Positions 1 to 10,080 of a DNA stretch of 64,000 bases are shown here, in pieces. Below the pieces are notes generated by a model that did not search any database, was not told the origin of the DNA, and saw only the letters and a program-made list of their open reading frames with translations. Both the position numbers and the translations under genes were made by a program. The DNA is taken from NCBI GenBank assembly GCA_017893485.1, contig CM030366.1:76327227-76391226 (forward strand), in the 5' to 3' direction. The number at the start of each line of letters is the position of its first letter. Within the stretch, counting starts at the first letter, position 1. The DNA is from Hemerocallis citrina (lineage: Eukaryota; Streptophyta; Magnoliopsida; Asparagales; Asphodelaceae).

Positions 1-2517
1 CCATTGCCACCGTGATCCCCCTCCATGCACCCACTTCATCCACCGCAGACCCTCCGAGCATCCTCGTCACTGTCCAAGCCCGTTCATCCTCGTCAGCGCT
101 TTCCCCTATTTTCGAGTGAAAATAGAGTTCGCTCTCACCGTCGGAGTCTCGCCGTTGCCGTCGCTTCCCGACCGCAGCGCTGCTGTCGTCATTATCGTTG
201 CCTTCATCCCGGGCATCGCCAGAGTTCTCTCGCTCTCTCTCTGTCGAAGGGAAGAAGGAGAGAGGGGATTGGTCCGTTTCGGTGTTCACTGTTCTGGGCG
301 TAGCGGATTCGGGTTTGCTGTGCGCTGTTTGCTTTGGATCCACTGTTGGATTCGTTGTTAGATCCGTTATGGTGTGTGTGTGTTGCTATTTGTTGTTCGG
401 TCTTCGAGTTGCTATTTTGGTTTTGCACGTGACTCGCTCGTGTTCTCGTGGATCGTCGCCTGGGATTCTTATCCCGTTATTCTATATTCGAATTAACCGT
501 CTAACATGCAAATCTATTCTTGAACTAGTATTTTATTTTGTTCAAGATCCCTTTGATGTCTGCAAGTAGATCCCGTCCATTTTCTTATCATGCTGTATTT
601 GACAATTCAGTTATGTTTATTAAGGGTTTACACGAGCTAACTCGAGATACTCTTAACATCGTGCCGCTCTCTTTGATCTAAAACATAGTCTCTATTGTTT
701 CATTGCATATGCACAAATACATGAAAATAACTGGATCCATATTGTAGACTTGTTTGATGAACTAGACATGTTAGATTGATTTGATTAAATGAATTGATTA
801 CCATGCCTGTGAAAATTGCATCTAAGAAACTGAAATTATGCATGTTGACACCTAGGATCACTTTGATTATTAATTTGCATGAAATATATGATTGTATAAC
901 TTAATTGGTCCCTATTCATGTTAAAACAAATTCTGGACTACTAGTTGTCTCTTTTAGAATCAGATTCACAACCATCTTGCTGTCATAATTTGAAATAACT
1001 TTCTGAACATGAAATTTAGCCTCTGATGTCTATTTTACTGTCCCTTTTGCGGATTTGAATTCTGATGTGTAATCTGCTAGATATCATCATTTTAGTATAG
1101 TTGTGTCAGAATTTTCAGATTCACAAATGCATGCATATCCTGCTGTTCTATAATTTATTTAACCATGCTAAGAGTAAAATAAAAACCTGAAATAAATTAG
1201 TCTGAACCTAGACATGTGTAGGAATGCCCCAGAATATTAATAAATTTATTTGATGAGTTTTATGACCCGAAACAAATAGGTGAACACGATTTACATCATG
1301 TTGCCTGAACAAAAAACCTGAAAGGAATAGGAGTTTCACCCTAGCTTCAGTATCTTTTATATGCCTTATATATGTTTGCTGGAACCGTGTGGAAGTCTAG
1401 TTTTTAGACCTTCTGACGAATTCAGATTTTCTATTTTGTACTGGCTGTAATCCATGTTTTAGTACAGCAAGGTCATGCTGTCCTGATTATGTAATTTTGC
1501 TAATTTAATGTGTTTGCTTCATGATTTGTCTATAACGAGTAGAATTAGTCACACTTAGTATCATACAACATTGATACCCTCTTGAATGCTCACATAGGAT
1601 GAAAATAAACTAATAAAAAACCAGGGTATCATGGTTTTGACTTGGTAGTGAACAATCAGAGACTGTACTCGGTAGAGGTCCCTTGCCAGCTAATTCCTGA
1701 ACATCCTGAAAATCCTAAATATCCTGAAAATCCTGAATGTCATGAATATCCTGAAAATCCCGAAAATCCTGAACATCCTGTACATCCCGTAAATTCCCGA
1801 TTACTGGACCGAGTACACGAACCGAGAATTCACCATCAGTCTAAAATGTTCACTGTGTGTTTGTGCCGAACCTGTAGTATGGGATGCAGTAGTACGTGCA
1901 CTAGATATACTAATAAAATGACTAATAACCTGCATGCTTGATCCTGTATGGAGCTTGACTCGACATCACGCATTACATGTGTGATTACTGTAGACATTTG
2001 ATATTGTTTCCTGCCTTTGCTTTGTTCTTTGACTTTGATCATGTCCCTTTTCTTTGATATTCATATTTCCTTTATCCTCTGTTTTTCTCTACTTGTTGTC
2101 CACGACTTGCTCTAAGGACACTATTTTCTTTCTTTTTAGATCAAGAATTTACAGGTACTGAAAGATCACTGCCAGAAGAAATTGGTGAGCAAACTCTCTG
2201 AAGATTGAAGCTGGACTATTAGAATACTTAGCTATCTCTTATTATTTTCTTATTGTATTGCTTTTTATCATACTTTGTATTCTTGGGCTTTTATGACCTG
2301 GAGTTTGTTTTATCCTTGATGTTGGATTATTATTTTGTGAATTTATTTCATGATTAAGAGTTTGTTCATGGTTTATGTGGTTATTCTTTTTCTGTGTGGT
2401 TGTATTCTCTTGTATATTGTTGAGTTAATCTGTTACAGCTTATGGATGATGTATAATCATTCGCTAGACCTTCGTTATGTGCTCGTATTCACGTATTTTG
2501 GGAAGCGGGGCGTGACA
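1..2517 (+). mobile_element. Tekay-type chromovirus LTR, left end outside window
   Basis: The segment ends in GCGGGGCGTGACA at 2505-2517, the same terminus as the complete Tekay LTR ending at 58962 and, inverted, the LTRs starting at 13519 and 19230. The stretch before it, an Ile/Thr-like region with a TCGTATTCACGTATTTTGGG block, also matches those LTR ends. Related LTRs here are 3.0-3.2 kb, so roughly 0.5-0.7 kb should lie left of the window. It contains only AT-rich non-coding sequence with no supported gene. Whether it is a solo LTR or a 3' LTR cannot be decided; the sequence immediately to the right is not an internal PBS region, so it is not a 5' LTR. Confidence 0.75.
1694..1799. repeat. 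9-bp tandem repeat (AATCCTGAA-like) inside LTR
   Basis: About eleven imperfect copies of a 9-bp unit AATCCTGAA/CATCCTGAA run head to tail. The unit is a multiple of three, so it stays open as a short Asn-Pro-Glu/His-Pro-Glu run, but it lies in an LTR and is not a supported gene. Confidence 0.85.
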
Positions 2518-2696
2518 TCCATCGGCCCCATCAGCAACTGTCGGATTCAGATCACGGTGGTCAATCAACGATCCAGATTCAATCTCAGGAGCTTCAACTG
2601 TATTTCACGACTAAGGTCAAAAGTAAGATTTTTTGTAGTTTCCATCAATTATTAACTCACTATCTGTTTGCTCCTACACCGAAATAAGCAGCAACA
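2518..2696 (+). mobile_element. 3' end of a Tat-like LTR
   Basis: This block is homologous to 23855-24031: both contain a CAGATTC...TCTCAGGAGC stretch, then TAACTCACTATCTGTTTG, and end in AAATAAGCAG(C/T)AACA. At 24031 the same end is followed by a Tat-style primer-binding region, which identifies it as an LTR terminus. It is interrupted on its left by the chromovirus LTR and abuts the DEAH-helicase pseudogene on its right. Confidence 0.6.
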
Positions 2697-2754
2697 TGTC
2701 GTCCATGCACTGTTCTCTAATTAGTGAAACAATGTTGTGTAGGTTGGAATCAAT
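2697..2754 (-). pseudogene. DEAH11/12-like helicase pseudogene, distal piece
   Basis: Read on the minus strand this encodes a short stretch with the pattern IDSNLHNIVSLIREQCMDD, which continues the helicase homology that stops at 7159. The CACTA element and one copy of its AAT target duplication lie between the two pieces; removing them brings the conserved CCGR...DSNL segment together with a one-base frameshift. The piece ends where the Tat-like LTR begins at 2696, so a second insertion truncated it. Confidence 0.7.
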
Positions 2755-2900
2755 CACTACAAAAGATGTAGGAATACCCGGTGATACTATCTCGGCATTT
2801 GGGTGTTTCGCTGGGGCATTCCCCAGCGCTTTGTAAAAAAATACCAGCGGGGTCCAAATATTCCCCGGCGTTTTATAAAAAATGCTGGTGTTTGTTCCTT
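2755..2900. repeat. CACTA left TIR and subterminal repeats
   Basis: The terminal CACTACAAA is followed by repeated short motifs in both orientations (ACCCGG, CCCAGCG, CAGCGGGG, CCCCGGCG) next to TTTTATAAAA/TTTGTAAAA spacers. These match the motif set at the other end and are the usual binding region for CACTA accessory protein. Confidence 0.85.
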
Positions 2901-2939
2901 TATAAAACCCCACGCTCCCCACTTCCCTCTCTCTATTTC

Positions 2940-3165
2940 CTATTCGCGCCTTTATCTCTCTGAAGCCCTAGCTATTTCTCTTTTTTCGATTTCGCACCGA
3001 AGAATCGCCGTTCGCTCTCACCGCCGCCGCTCGCCAAACGTCGCCCGCCGCCAGCCGCTATTCGCTCTCATCACCGCCGCCGCTCGCTGCTCGCCGCCCG
3101 CCTCCCGTCGCCATTCGCTCTCATCGCCGCCTTTGCCATATCTCTCTGAAACCCCAGGTAACGAT
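2940..3165 (+). other. GC-rich leader-like segment inside CACTA element
   Basis: This Ser/Arg/Pro-coding, CGCCGCC-rich stretch stands out from its AT-rich surroundings and is followed by AAACCCCAG/GTAACGATTG, a plausible exon-intron boundary. It looks like a captured 5' untranslated exon with a first intron, but I could not assign a gene. The open frames through it are short and low-complexity. Confidence 0.4.
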
Positions 3166-3400
3166 TGAAAACCCATGTTCCCAAAATCAAATCTCTTTTT
3201 TTTATTGTTTGGATTGATTTTTTTGTTCTGAACCCTAAGAATTCCCTGTTTAATTTAGAGGAAAATCAATCATCATAGGTTTTAAATTAGGGAATGAGCT
3301 TAGCTTTCGGTTTATTGTTCTGAAACCCTAAGAATTCCATGTTTAATTTTTTGTTCTGAAACCCTAAGAATTCCATGATTTTGTTGTTCTATTTTTCCAG

Positions 3401-3500
3401 TCAGTTGAGTTCAAAGGTATTATAAAGATTGAACGCACACATAATCAGGACGCTATTCCTTTAACCCTGGGACAAGAGTTTAGTAGGTACACTGCACAGG
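3401..3500 (+). pseudogene. Captured fumarate hydratase (class II fumarase) exon
   Basis: After an acceptor-like TTTTTCCAG (ending at 3400) the frame reads [12 protein letters not shown] followed by [15 protein letters not shown] and ends YTAQ at a possible donor CAG/GTGTAC. This is the fumarase segment around the conserved GRTHTQDA...PLTLGQEF motif, which forms part of the active-site region of this homotetrameric mitochondrial/cytosolic enzyme of the TCA cycle. Two conserved positions have changed here (Gly to Glu before Arg-Thr-His, and Thr to Asn after His). Only about 33 codons are present and no other fumarase exon is visible in the element, so it is a gene fragment carried by the CACTA transposon and not a working enzyme. 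The assignment rests on motif recognition. Confidence 0.8.
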
Positions 3501-4967
3501 TGTACATACTGACTTGGCTCTAGTGGATTCGGCTTTTACATACAATGTTATGTGGTGCAGCATGATAGTTGATCTTCGTTGTTGCGCAATGCATATCACA
3601 ATTAGGTAGCAATGCATATCACAATTGTTTGTTCCAATTGGATTCCATTAAATCTAACTTATCAATTGAATGAATGGGTACATTAAGTTGTACCCGTAGT
3701 ACTATTGTTTAAGAAATGCACTTGGTTGCTAAGTCTATAAGAGGATTTAGATATTTAGGAAGTGCACTAAAAAAATGCCTTCTATTTGAGAGTATTGCTT
3801 GGGTATTGAAGTTTATGTTAGCAGATGATGGGGATTTTTTAAGAAATGTGGTAAAACTATTCTGTTATTGGTCTTTTCTTCTTTTAAATTGTGCAAATGG
3901 GTGACTGGTTAGAAATCAATTCCTCAAGTTATGAATCTACATTCATCTCAGCTTGTTATTATTGTAAGAAAAGAAGTATAGAGAACTCCAAGTTGTACAC
4001 AATATTTTAATTGATGTGTTGGATTCCTATGTGGAATCGAGTTGACAAACTGTTATGGTATGTATAATAAACGATAATTAATCTTAACAATATTTGATTC
4101 GGTGATGATGCATAGCATAACTGAATGTGCCAATTGAATACCATGCAGGAATATAGCACATCAATTACATAATGGGTAGATTAAGAAGCACTTGTAGCAC
4201 TAGATGTACTACTCTTGTAATAGATAATAATCATTTTATAATTTCTTTGTTTTTTTGGGTTGAGGAGTGGATTTGTACATGTCTTACTTTCTAAGATATT
4301 GCTATTTTAGGTATATGTTTTGAGGAAAATTTTCAATTTTGGTAGATATTTATGTTTTTTGATGAATTAATGGAGTAATGTAGACGATAAAGAACATGTG
4401 AAAGATAATATTTTTTCTTCATATGATTGGGTCTCCCCCTCAATTGTGATTTGAGTTTGTTTTCTCAACGGTTTATAGTACTTTCAGGGAAAGCATTATT
4501 AAGGAGTTGTGTGTTTGTTTTTTAAGAGAAACGTCAATATCATGCCAGGAATGAAAATTTTAGATGGTTTGGGGAAATATTTATGGCTACTTATTGGAGA
4601 CTTATTTTTTGTCAAATTATTTTCAAATGTTCTGAGTTGTTTAACTGTGGATTGTATTGTGAATAACTTCCTTATATTAAATGCATTATAAGAGCATTAT
4701 AAATTTCATCCTCGAATTTATGCATTTAAAAGAAAAAGTATTTGTTCGTGGAACATTAAATTTTACCCTCTCAAAATCCGTCTATTCACAGCTTGAATCT
4801 TTTTATAGTGTGAAATTTGAGGAATTATCTGCTATTTCATGCTCAAACTGGAAATTTTTGTTGGACCTAGGCCACCAGTTAAATTTATTACTTCCATTTT
4901 TTCATGGAGATATCTTTTGTGTGGCTTCGACTCAAAAGTTTAATCCAATGCGATTTTTTGAATACAG
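3501..4967. other. CACTA interior, no recognised gene
   Basis: AT-rich sequence with only short chance frames. It reads like intron or intergenic DNA carried along with the captured fragments. A TATCACAATT/GCAATGCATATC phrase is repeated twice near 3585-3625. I could not find ROP exon 1 or further fumarase exons here. Confidence 0.5.
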
Positions 4968-5467
4968 GATTATGTGGCAACGGTTTTAGACAATTTCAGT
5001 GCCAATGTTGTGGTTAATGGGAACACTGTTAACCTAGGTTTATGGGATACAACAGGTAAATTATCTCTCATTTGGTGGCTCTGCCAATATATCTGATGTT
5101 ATCTGTATCTTTGTTGAATTGTGTCTTCCAATCTGTTTTTTGAGAAATATGAAAAATGTGAATGAGATGTTATTCGTTAGTTGTGGTACAGGACAGGAGG
5201 ATTACAATAGATTAAGACCTTTGAGCTACCGTGGGGCTGATGTTTTTATTTTGGCTAGTTATGAGAATGTTGCTAAGAAGGTGAATGGATTTTATTTCAT
5301 TGGACACCATTATTTCTGCTCTCTGTCGTAATTGTTCTATCTCACGTGCATGCTGAATGCTAATTGTATACTGTCTTGTTTATTATTTATGTTTCATTTT
5401 CAGTGGATCCCTGAATTGAGGCACTATGCATCTTGTGTCCCAATTATTCTTGTTGGAACAAAGCTTG
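4968..5467 (+). pseudogene. Captured ROP/RAC small GTPase fragment, exons 2-4 with introns
   Basis: Three exons of a Rho-of-plants GTPase (membrane-associated switch for polarity and ROS signalling) lie in order. Exon 4968-5055 encodes [16 protein letters not shown]...GLWDTTG, the effector and DxxG (G3) region. Exon 5192-5280 encodes [18 protein letters not shown]...SYENVAKK. Exon 5404-5467 encodes [10 protein letters not shown]...VGTKL, including part of the TKxD (G4) motif. Each exon is bounded by AG and GT, and phases agree: the G of DTTG is split between exons 1 and 2 of the fragment. The junctions fall at the positions known for plant ROP genes. Exon 1 (P-loop) and the C-terminal exon are absent, the second exon lacks about seven codons (FSLISKA in the family), and Pro, Phe and Ala of the effector/G3 region are changed. 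It cannot make a working GTPase. Confidence 0.93.
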
Positions 5468-6831
5468 GTTAACTTTCTGATATTTTTGTTAGTTGCTGTA
5501 TTTGCAATTACCTTTTCTTCTTTCCTATTGTCTTTGTATTTTCCTTTTGATATTATGGTGCTTTTTCCTTCATTATGTGATCCTCCTTCACCTATATTTG
5601 GCTAAACACCTAGTAATATGCCATTTATTCCACTAATGTCTTACATCAACCTTGTTCAGCTGCATTCTATCAGCTTCATTGCAGAATATAAGATAAACTG
5701 CAATATGTAAAGAGATTTTATAAACAATCCCAAATATTTAACTTAACATAGTTTTGGTTGTTAAGTTATGGTATTTCTAGGCTTTTGTGAGAAAAAACTG
5801 ATGTTTTTGGAGCACTCACGATATAGGGATGCTCTAGTGAAGGGGTACTAAATTTTCTGATTGATTACAGTTATCCAACTTGTGGAAGAGAAAAATCCTG
5901 GACTTTCTTAGGAAAATAACTACTTGGTTGTTAAGCATTCTGCCCAAATGGATCAAATGAGTAGCATAGCCTACGTTTGAACATAATACATTTCTTGATA
6001 ATGTTGTGGCCACGATCTCTGAATTGTTATGGATCCAATTTATCTAGCTCGTCGATTGGTGGGCAAGTCTCAACATATGATTCTTTAGATACAAATCTCC
6101 TATCATCTCCTATCCATAGCTTTATATTTATTTCTACTACATATTTCTTCGAAAGTGTTAATAAGATATGTTGTGAATTCTCCTTATTGCAGATCCATTT
6201 GTTTGCAGATTCAGAAACTTTTAATTCGCTGGGTATGGATTTAACATTTCATATATTTGTGTAATATCTAATAGAAAGATGTTGCCATTTAGCTAACACA
6301 AAGTTCTCTAATCTGATTTTGAACTAAACATTGTGATATGTGATCATATTAGATATCATTTTCTTGTACTATGATTGTATCATGAACAATAATGCAACAT
6401 AAGCATGTCTTATATATTTTTTGAGAAAGACTACTTATGTTGTGTTGCAATTTTTTGAGATTTAGTTTAAGGTTTATTGTTCTATCCGCTCCAACTAATG
6501 AACAATTTTGCTATATTCAGGTAGGTGCACATGGAATAGAGAGTGAGTTAAGCCTAGTTCTCGATCAAACGATCAAATAGTGGCAAGCTTCGATAACGGA
6601 TTTAGGTATCTAATGAATCTATGCAGTGTCCATGCTTGGTTGTAAATTCTATGACAGTAGTAGTTAATTCATGAAAATGGAAGGAGGGTGACTGAAATTG
6701 TATGTAATGTGAGAGAATTGTGGTTTGTGTTGTATAAAGACTTGTATTCTTGAGTGTAGCTTGCTTGGAATGAATTGCTTATTGATTTGTATTGTATTCG
6801 AAGACTTGTAATCTTTGGGTGTACATGATAA
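5468..6831. other. CACTA interior, intron-like and 3'-like DNA, no recognised exon
   Basis: AT-rich DNA with GT at 5468 as the donor of the ROP exon before it. No conserved ROP exon 5 is visible. The 6510-6800 part, after an acceptor-like ATATTCAG, contains a short frame ending at a TAG near 6577 and then repeated CTTGTATTCTTGAGTG-like phrases resembling a 3' untranslated region; its origin is unknown. Confidence 0.4.

Positions 6832-6879
<48 letters not shown>
6832..6879. repeat. (AAT)n microsatellite
   Basis: About sixteen uninterrupted AAT units directly inside the right subterminal region of the CACTA element. Confidence 0.95.
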
Positions 6880-6889
6880 TTTTAAAAAA

Positions 6890-7158
6890 AGCCTACCCCG
6901 GCGTTTTCAAATGCCGGGGTAGATTTTTAAAATAAAAAAATATTTTTTTTTTTTTGTTTTAAAAGTGCTGGGAATTGTAACGAAAAGCGCCGGGATATCA
7001 TACAAAATCCCGGCATTGGAAAACGCTGGGAAGGACAATATTCTTCCCCGGCGGGGAAAAGGACGGCGCTTTTTAAAGCGACGGGGGATCAACCCCGGTG
7101 TTTATAAACGCTAGGAAATGTTAAAAAAATGCCGGGGAGTTCCTTCCCGTTTGTAGTG
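6890..7158. repeat. CACTA right subterminal repeats and TIR
   Basis: At least eight GCCGGG/CCCCGGCG-type motifs in both orientations, alternating with T- or A-rich spacers, end at the inverted terminus TTTGTAGTG. The last base before the AAT target duplication is 7158. Confidence 0.85.
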
Positions 7159-8512
7159 AATCTTCCACAGCAGCTCCTAAGCACTGCAGTACTAGTAACT
7201 GGAATTTCTTTCATACTTATTATTCGGCTCTCCAACTGTTCAATATCAAATAATGGGTGCGAAATTTCTAGCAAGTAGCAAGTCACTGCAATTAATAGAG
7301 TTTATACAGACCAGAAACTCTCATGGCTCCCTGCTGATAAAATTTCACCGAAAACTACCCAGCTTGGCTTCTGTTCATATACTAGCAATGAGCATGAAGG
7401 GTGAAGTCGCATTTGTTGCCCTGATAATGGCACTTCATAACCAAGTTTCTCAGATCCTGAGTACATCGAGACATTCTCCGCAAGAGATGAGAGTATTATC
7501 TTCTTTAATAATCTATCGTACGTCCCCAGTAGGTTTCTGCAGGTTCCAACCCAATAATTAGGGGAGGCAATGCTGAGTTCATAACGTAGGCAGCGTTCCA
7601 ACTCAATTACAGTATCATGACATCTCCTCATAGATTTTGCATTAATGCAGTTCTTCCTACACAACTGATTTCTTCTACGCACCTGCTCCCTTTCATTGTA
7701 CACAGAAAGAAGAATAAACAGGTCGCCCTCATGATGGCAGAACCGCAACCTGAATCAGTCTGCTTTGTGCTTGTACTCCTCGCTATCAACTCTACAGAAT
7801 ATACTGCTTGAATTTGGCATAACAACAGCAAGAATGAGACCTTCCTTTTTAAGTCCACACTGAAAAGAATCTAGAACTATCTTCCCTAATCCAGGTTCAA
7901 TGCCCAATTTGACCAATTGGCGACCTGTATCTGTAAGCTCAATAAAGTCCTCATTTTTACGGCCAATTGCACCTAACTGGGTAAGATTCTGCATGGCCTT
8001 CTCTATTGCCTTTGGGATTGGAGCATATAAAAAAAATTAAAAATTGAACATTATCCATGTTGAGAGCAAGAATCCTCAATGCTGCAAGACCAAGGTGCAC
8101 TTTCCCAATGTCGGGGTCCTGATGCATTCTCATTGATTCGAAATGGTGTTCAGAATATAGTCTAAGACACTTTTGTGGTCCTGTTCTACCTGCTCGTTGA
8201 CTGGCAGAACTTTGGCTAATCCTCCCAACCTTGAGCACATTCATTCCACTGCTAGATTCAAACAAGTTCACCTTAAACATGCCGGAGTCCACGACTTACT
8301 TATCATCGGGTATAGTAAGGGACGTCTCTGCTACATTCGTGGAGATTATAATTTTTCTCTTCCCAGAATAATTTTGTATGACACGTGTTTTATCATCATG
8401 AGAGAGTTTCCCATGCATTGGTAAGAAAACTGCTGAGGACTCACGAAAATTTTCACAAGCACATTCTACTTCCAACCGAGAAGTTAAAGAAGCAAGAATT
8501 GCAACACAACTT
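7159..8512 (-). pseudogene. DEAH11/DEAH12-like RNA helicase pseudogene (C-terminal helicase region)
   Basis: Read from about 8512 down to 7159 the minus strand follows the plant chloroplastic-annotated DEAH11/12 helicases (DEAH-box RNA helicases that also carry C-terminal RING/IBR parts). Landmarks in order: TSRLEVECACENF; PMHGKLSHDDKTRV; STNVAETSLTIPDDK; VVDSGMFKVN; ISQSSASQRAGRTGP (motif VI); NLTQLGAI; FCHHEGDLF; NAKSMRRC; LHPSCSLLVYEQKPSW. The gene is dead: a TAA replaces Tyr after IPDDK, motif VI has lost about three residues so the second half of QRxGRxGR is missing, there is a frameshift near 7995-8040, a TGA (from CGA) sits near 7750, and a frameshift lies near 7300. No intron is evident between 8512 and 7159 apart from these breaks. 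A CACTA element splits it at 7159. Confidence 0.9.
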
Positions 8513-8528
8513 CTTCACTACCGTGAAT

Positions 8529-8863
8529 CTTGTGCACCATCATAATCTCATAAAAACGGTAGGGTGTGTGAAGAGAACAGGTGAAGCGAGAAGAAGTTCG
8601 AAGTGAATATTGGAGCAAGAAGGGCTACTCTTGTTGCAGGTTGGAAAAGAGTTGACGGTCGGAGTAGTTTGGTTTGACCCGCAGTGCAGTCGACTTGTGC
8701 GCCATCATAATCGCATCAGAAATGTAGGATGTGTGAAGAGAACGGGTGAAGCGAGAATAAGTTCGAAGCGAATATTGGAGCAAGAAGGGTTATTGTTGCA
8801 AGATGGAAAAGAGTTGACAGTCAATTGCATCCTAAATAGTATGGTTCAACTCGCAGTGCAGTC
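8529..8863. repeat. 165-bp tandem duplication
   Basis: Copy one starts CTTGTGCACCATCATAATC at 8529 and copy two starts CTTGTGCGCCATCATAATC at 8694; they share GTGTGAAGAGAAC, GGTGAAGCGAGAA and ATTGGAGCAAGAAGGG blocks at the same 165-bp spacing. The right copy is interrupted by the copia element at 8864. Similar wording (CAGTCAATTGCA) resumes at 22556. It may be part of the 5' portion of a second copia LTR whose end is at 23025. Confidence 0.75.
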
Positions 8864-9003
8864 TGTTAGATATTATTATAGTCCTATATTAGTTATAGAG
8901 TTGATCTGATATTTGTTCTCCTCCTATATATAGGTGGCATTGTACTTGGTTGAACTCAATTCAATATTTAGTATTGTTTTCATCTCTCTGATTTATCTTA
9001 ACA
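8864..9003 (+). repeat. copia 5' LTR
   Basis: Starts TGTTAGATATTA, ends TTATCTTAACA, and contains CTCCTCCTATATATAGG, the probable TATA region. Short LTRs of this size are usual for several plant copia lineages. Confidence 0.95.
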
Positions 9004-9016
9004 TGGTATCGGAGCC
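9004..9016 (+). promoter_or_regulatory. Primer binding site (initiator Met tRNA)
   Basis: TGGTATCGGAGCC directly follows the LTR; it is one base off the usual TGGTATCAGAGCC complement of the plant tRNA-iMet 3' end. Confidence 0.9.
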
Positions 9017-9616
9017 AATTATCCAGATTTTTCCTTCTTAAATTCTCTCTCCAAAAATCATCAAATTCCAACCACCAAAGTTATACAAATTTCTTCCCAA
9101 AACTCTAGATTAAAATAAAAAAAATAAAAAAATAAAAAAAATCAAGAAGAAGACTTCCAGCAACTACCTTTCCAACCTCAATCTCCCCTGTGTCCAGATC
9201 CAAAGTCGAGATCCTCAATCTCCCTTGTATCCAGATCCAATGTCGAGATCCAATTCATCAAGAAGACTTCCAGCAACTTTGACCTCTCCAATCTCACCGT
9301 CGACCTCTCCAACCTCACCGACGATATCCTCTGTCGACTCCTCTTCCCCATCCAACCTCCCTGCCGTTGACCCAACACCCGTAACTTCGAGTCCCCAACT
9401 CCGGCGACCCAACACCCAAATCCCCGATTGTAATCATCCTCGAGTCCCCCCCCCCCCCCACCACCCCATCCTCGTCAGCCCCCACATACCCCCTTCCCTT
9501 TATCGCTGAAAACCGTATTTTTTTCTCTTTTCCTTCTAAACCCATTACCCAAAATCCATTACCCTCAACCCAAACCCGACCCACTTCTTCCCCTTATTTT
9601 TTTCTTTACTGTTTTT

Positions 9617-9619
<3 letters not shown>
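9017..9619 (+). other. copia leader, no gag domain seen
   Basis: An A-rich leader is followed by a Pro/Ser/Thr-rich frame (about 9225-9509) of low complexity. GATCCAATTC-type and CTCCAACCTCACC phrases are repeated. No UBN2-type copia gag is recognisable. Confidence 0.5.

Positions 9620-9671
<52 letters not shown>
9620..9671. repeat. (AT)n microsatellite
   Basis: Uninterrupted AT run at the left border of the MITE; with the matching run on the right it suggests insertion into a TA repeat. Confidence 0.95.
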
Positions 9672-9672
<1 letters not shown>

Positions 9673-9674
<2 letters not shown>

Positions 9675-10036
9675 AAAGGATCGATTTAGCCCTCCTCTAG
9701 TGCTCACCGCATGAACACTAGGCCTTCGGGCGTTCATATCGAAAATCCGAACAGTTTACATTGATCTACACATCTAAATTAGTCTAAATATGTAAAATCA
9801 AATCATTTGAAAATCATTTGCCCATTCATTGAAGTGTTACAAAATTGTATGGCTGAAAATTATTGTTTTTATAGTCACATGATGGATGGGCAAATGAATT
9901 TCAAATGATTTGATTTTACATATTTAAACTAATTTAGATGTGTAGATCAATGTGAACGGTTCGGATTTTCGATATGAACGTCCGAAGGCCTAGTGTTCAC
10001 GCGGTGAGCACTAGAGGAGTGCTCAACCGATCCTTT

Positions 10037-10038
<2 letters not shown>
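9673..10038. mobile_element. Foldback MITE, copy A
   Basis: A 366-bp element with long inverted arms: GGAAAGGATCG at the left pairs with CGATCCTTTCC at the right, and the pairing continues through CTCCTCTAGTGCTCACCGC, ACTAGGCCTTCGG and CATATCGAAAATCCGAAC to the centre. It has no coding capacity. It sits in a TA repeat inside the copia leader. The copy at 49845-50195 shares the inner arms. The transposase superfamily is not certain; long arms suggest a Mutator-like or foldback type. Confidence 0.85.

Positions 10039-10067
<29 letters not shown>
10039..10067. repeat. (AT)n microsatellite
   Basis: AT run on the right border of the MITE, the counterpart of 9620-9671. Confidence 0.95.
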
Positions 10068-10070
<3 letters not shown>

Positions 10071-10080
10071 GTACTACTAC

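Larger units (their letters stand above)
2755..7158 (+). mobile_element. CACTA transposon carrying host-gene fragments (Pack-CACTA type)
   Basis: The element begins CACTACAAAAG and ends CGTTTGTAGTG, so both ends carry the inverted CACTACAAA terminus of the CACTA superfamily, flanked by a perfect 3-bp target duplication AAT (2752-2754 and 7159-7161). Subterminal regions are packed with CCCCGGCG/GCCGGGG motifs. The 4404-bp interior holds no recognisable transposase (TNP2-like) or TNPA coding region. Instead it holds a fumarase exon and three ROP GTPase exons, all on the plus strand with splice signals, preceded by a GC-rich segment that resembles a 5' leader (about 2940-3160, followed by CCAG/GTAACG). 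It is therefore non-autonomous and would depend on transposase supplied elsewhere. It inserted into an already recognisable helicase gene copy. Confidence 0.93.

Noticed and set aside
9225..9584. Pro/Ser/Thr-rich frame and its antisense partner as genes
   Set aside because: Low-complexity leader sequence of the copia element with no domain.
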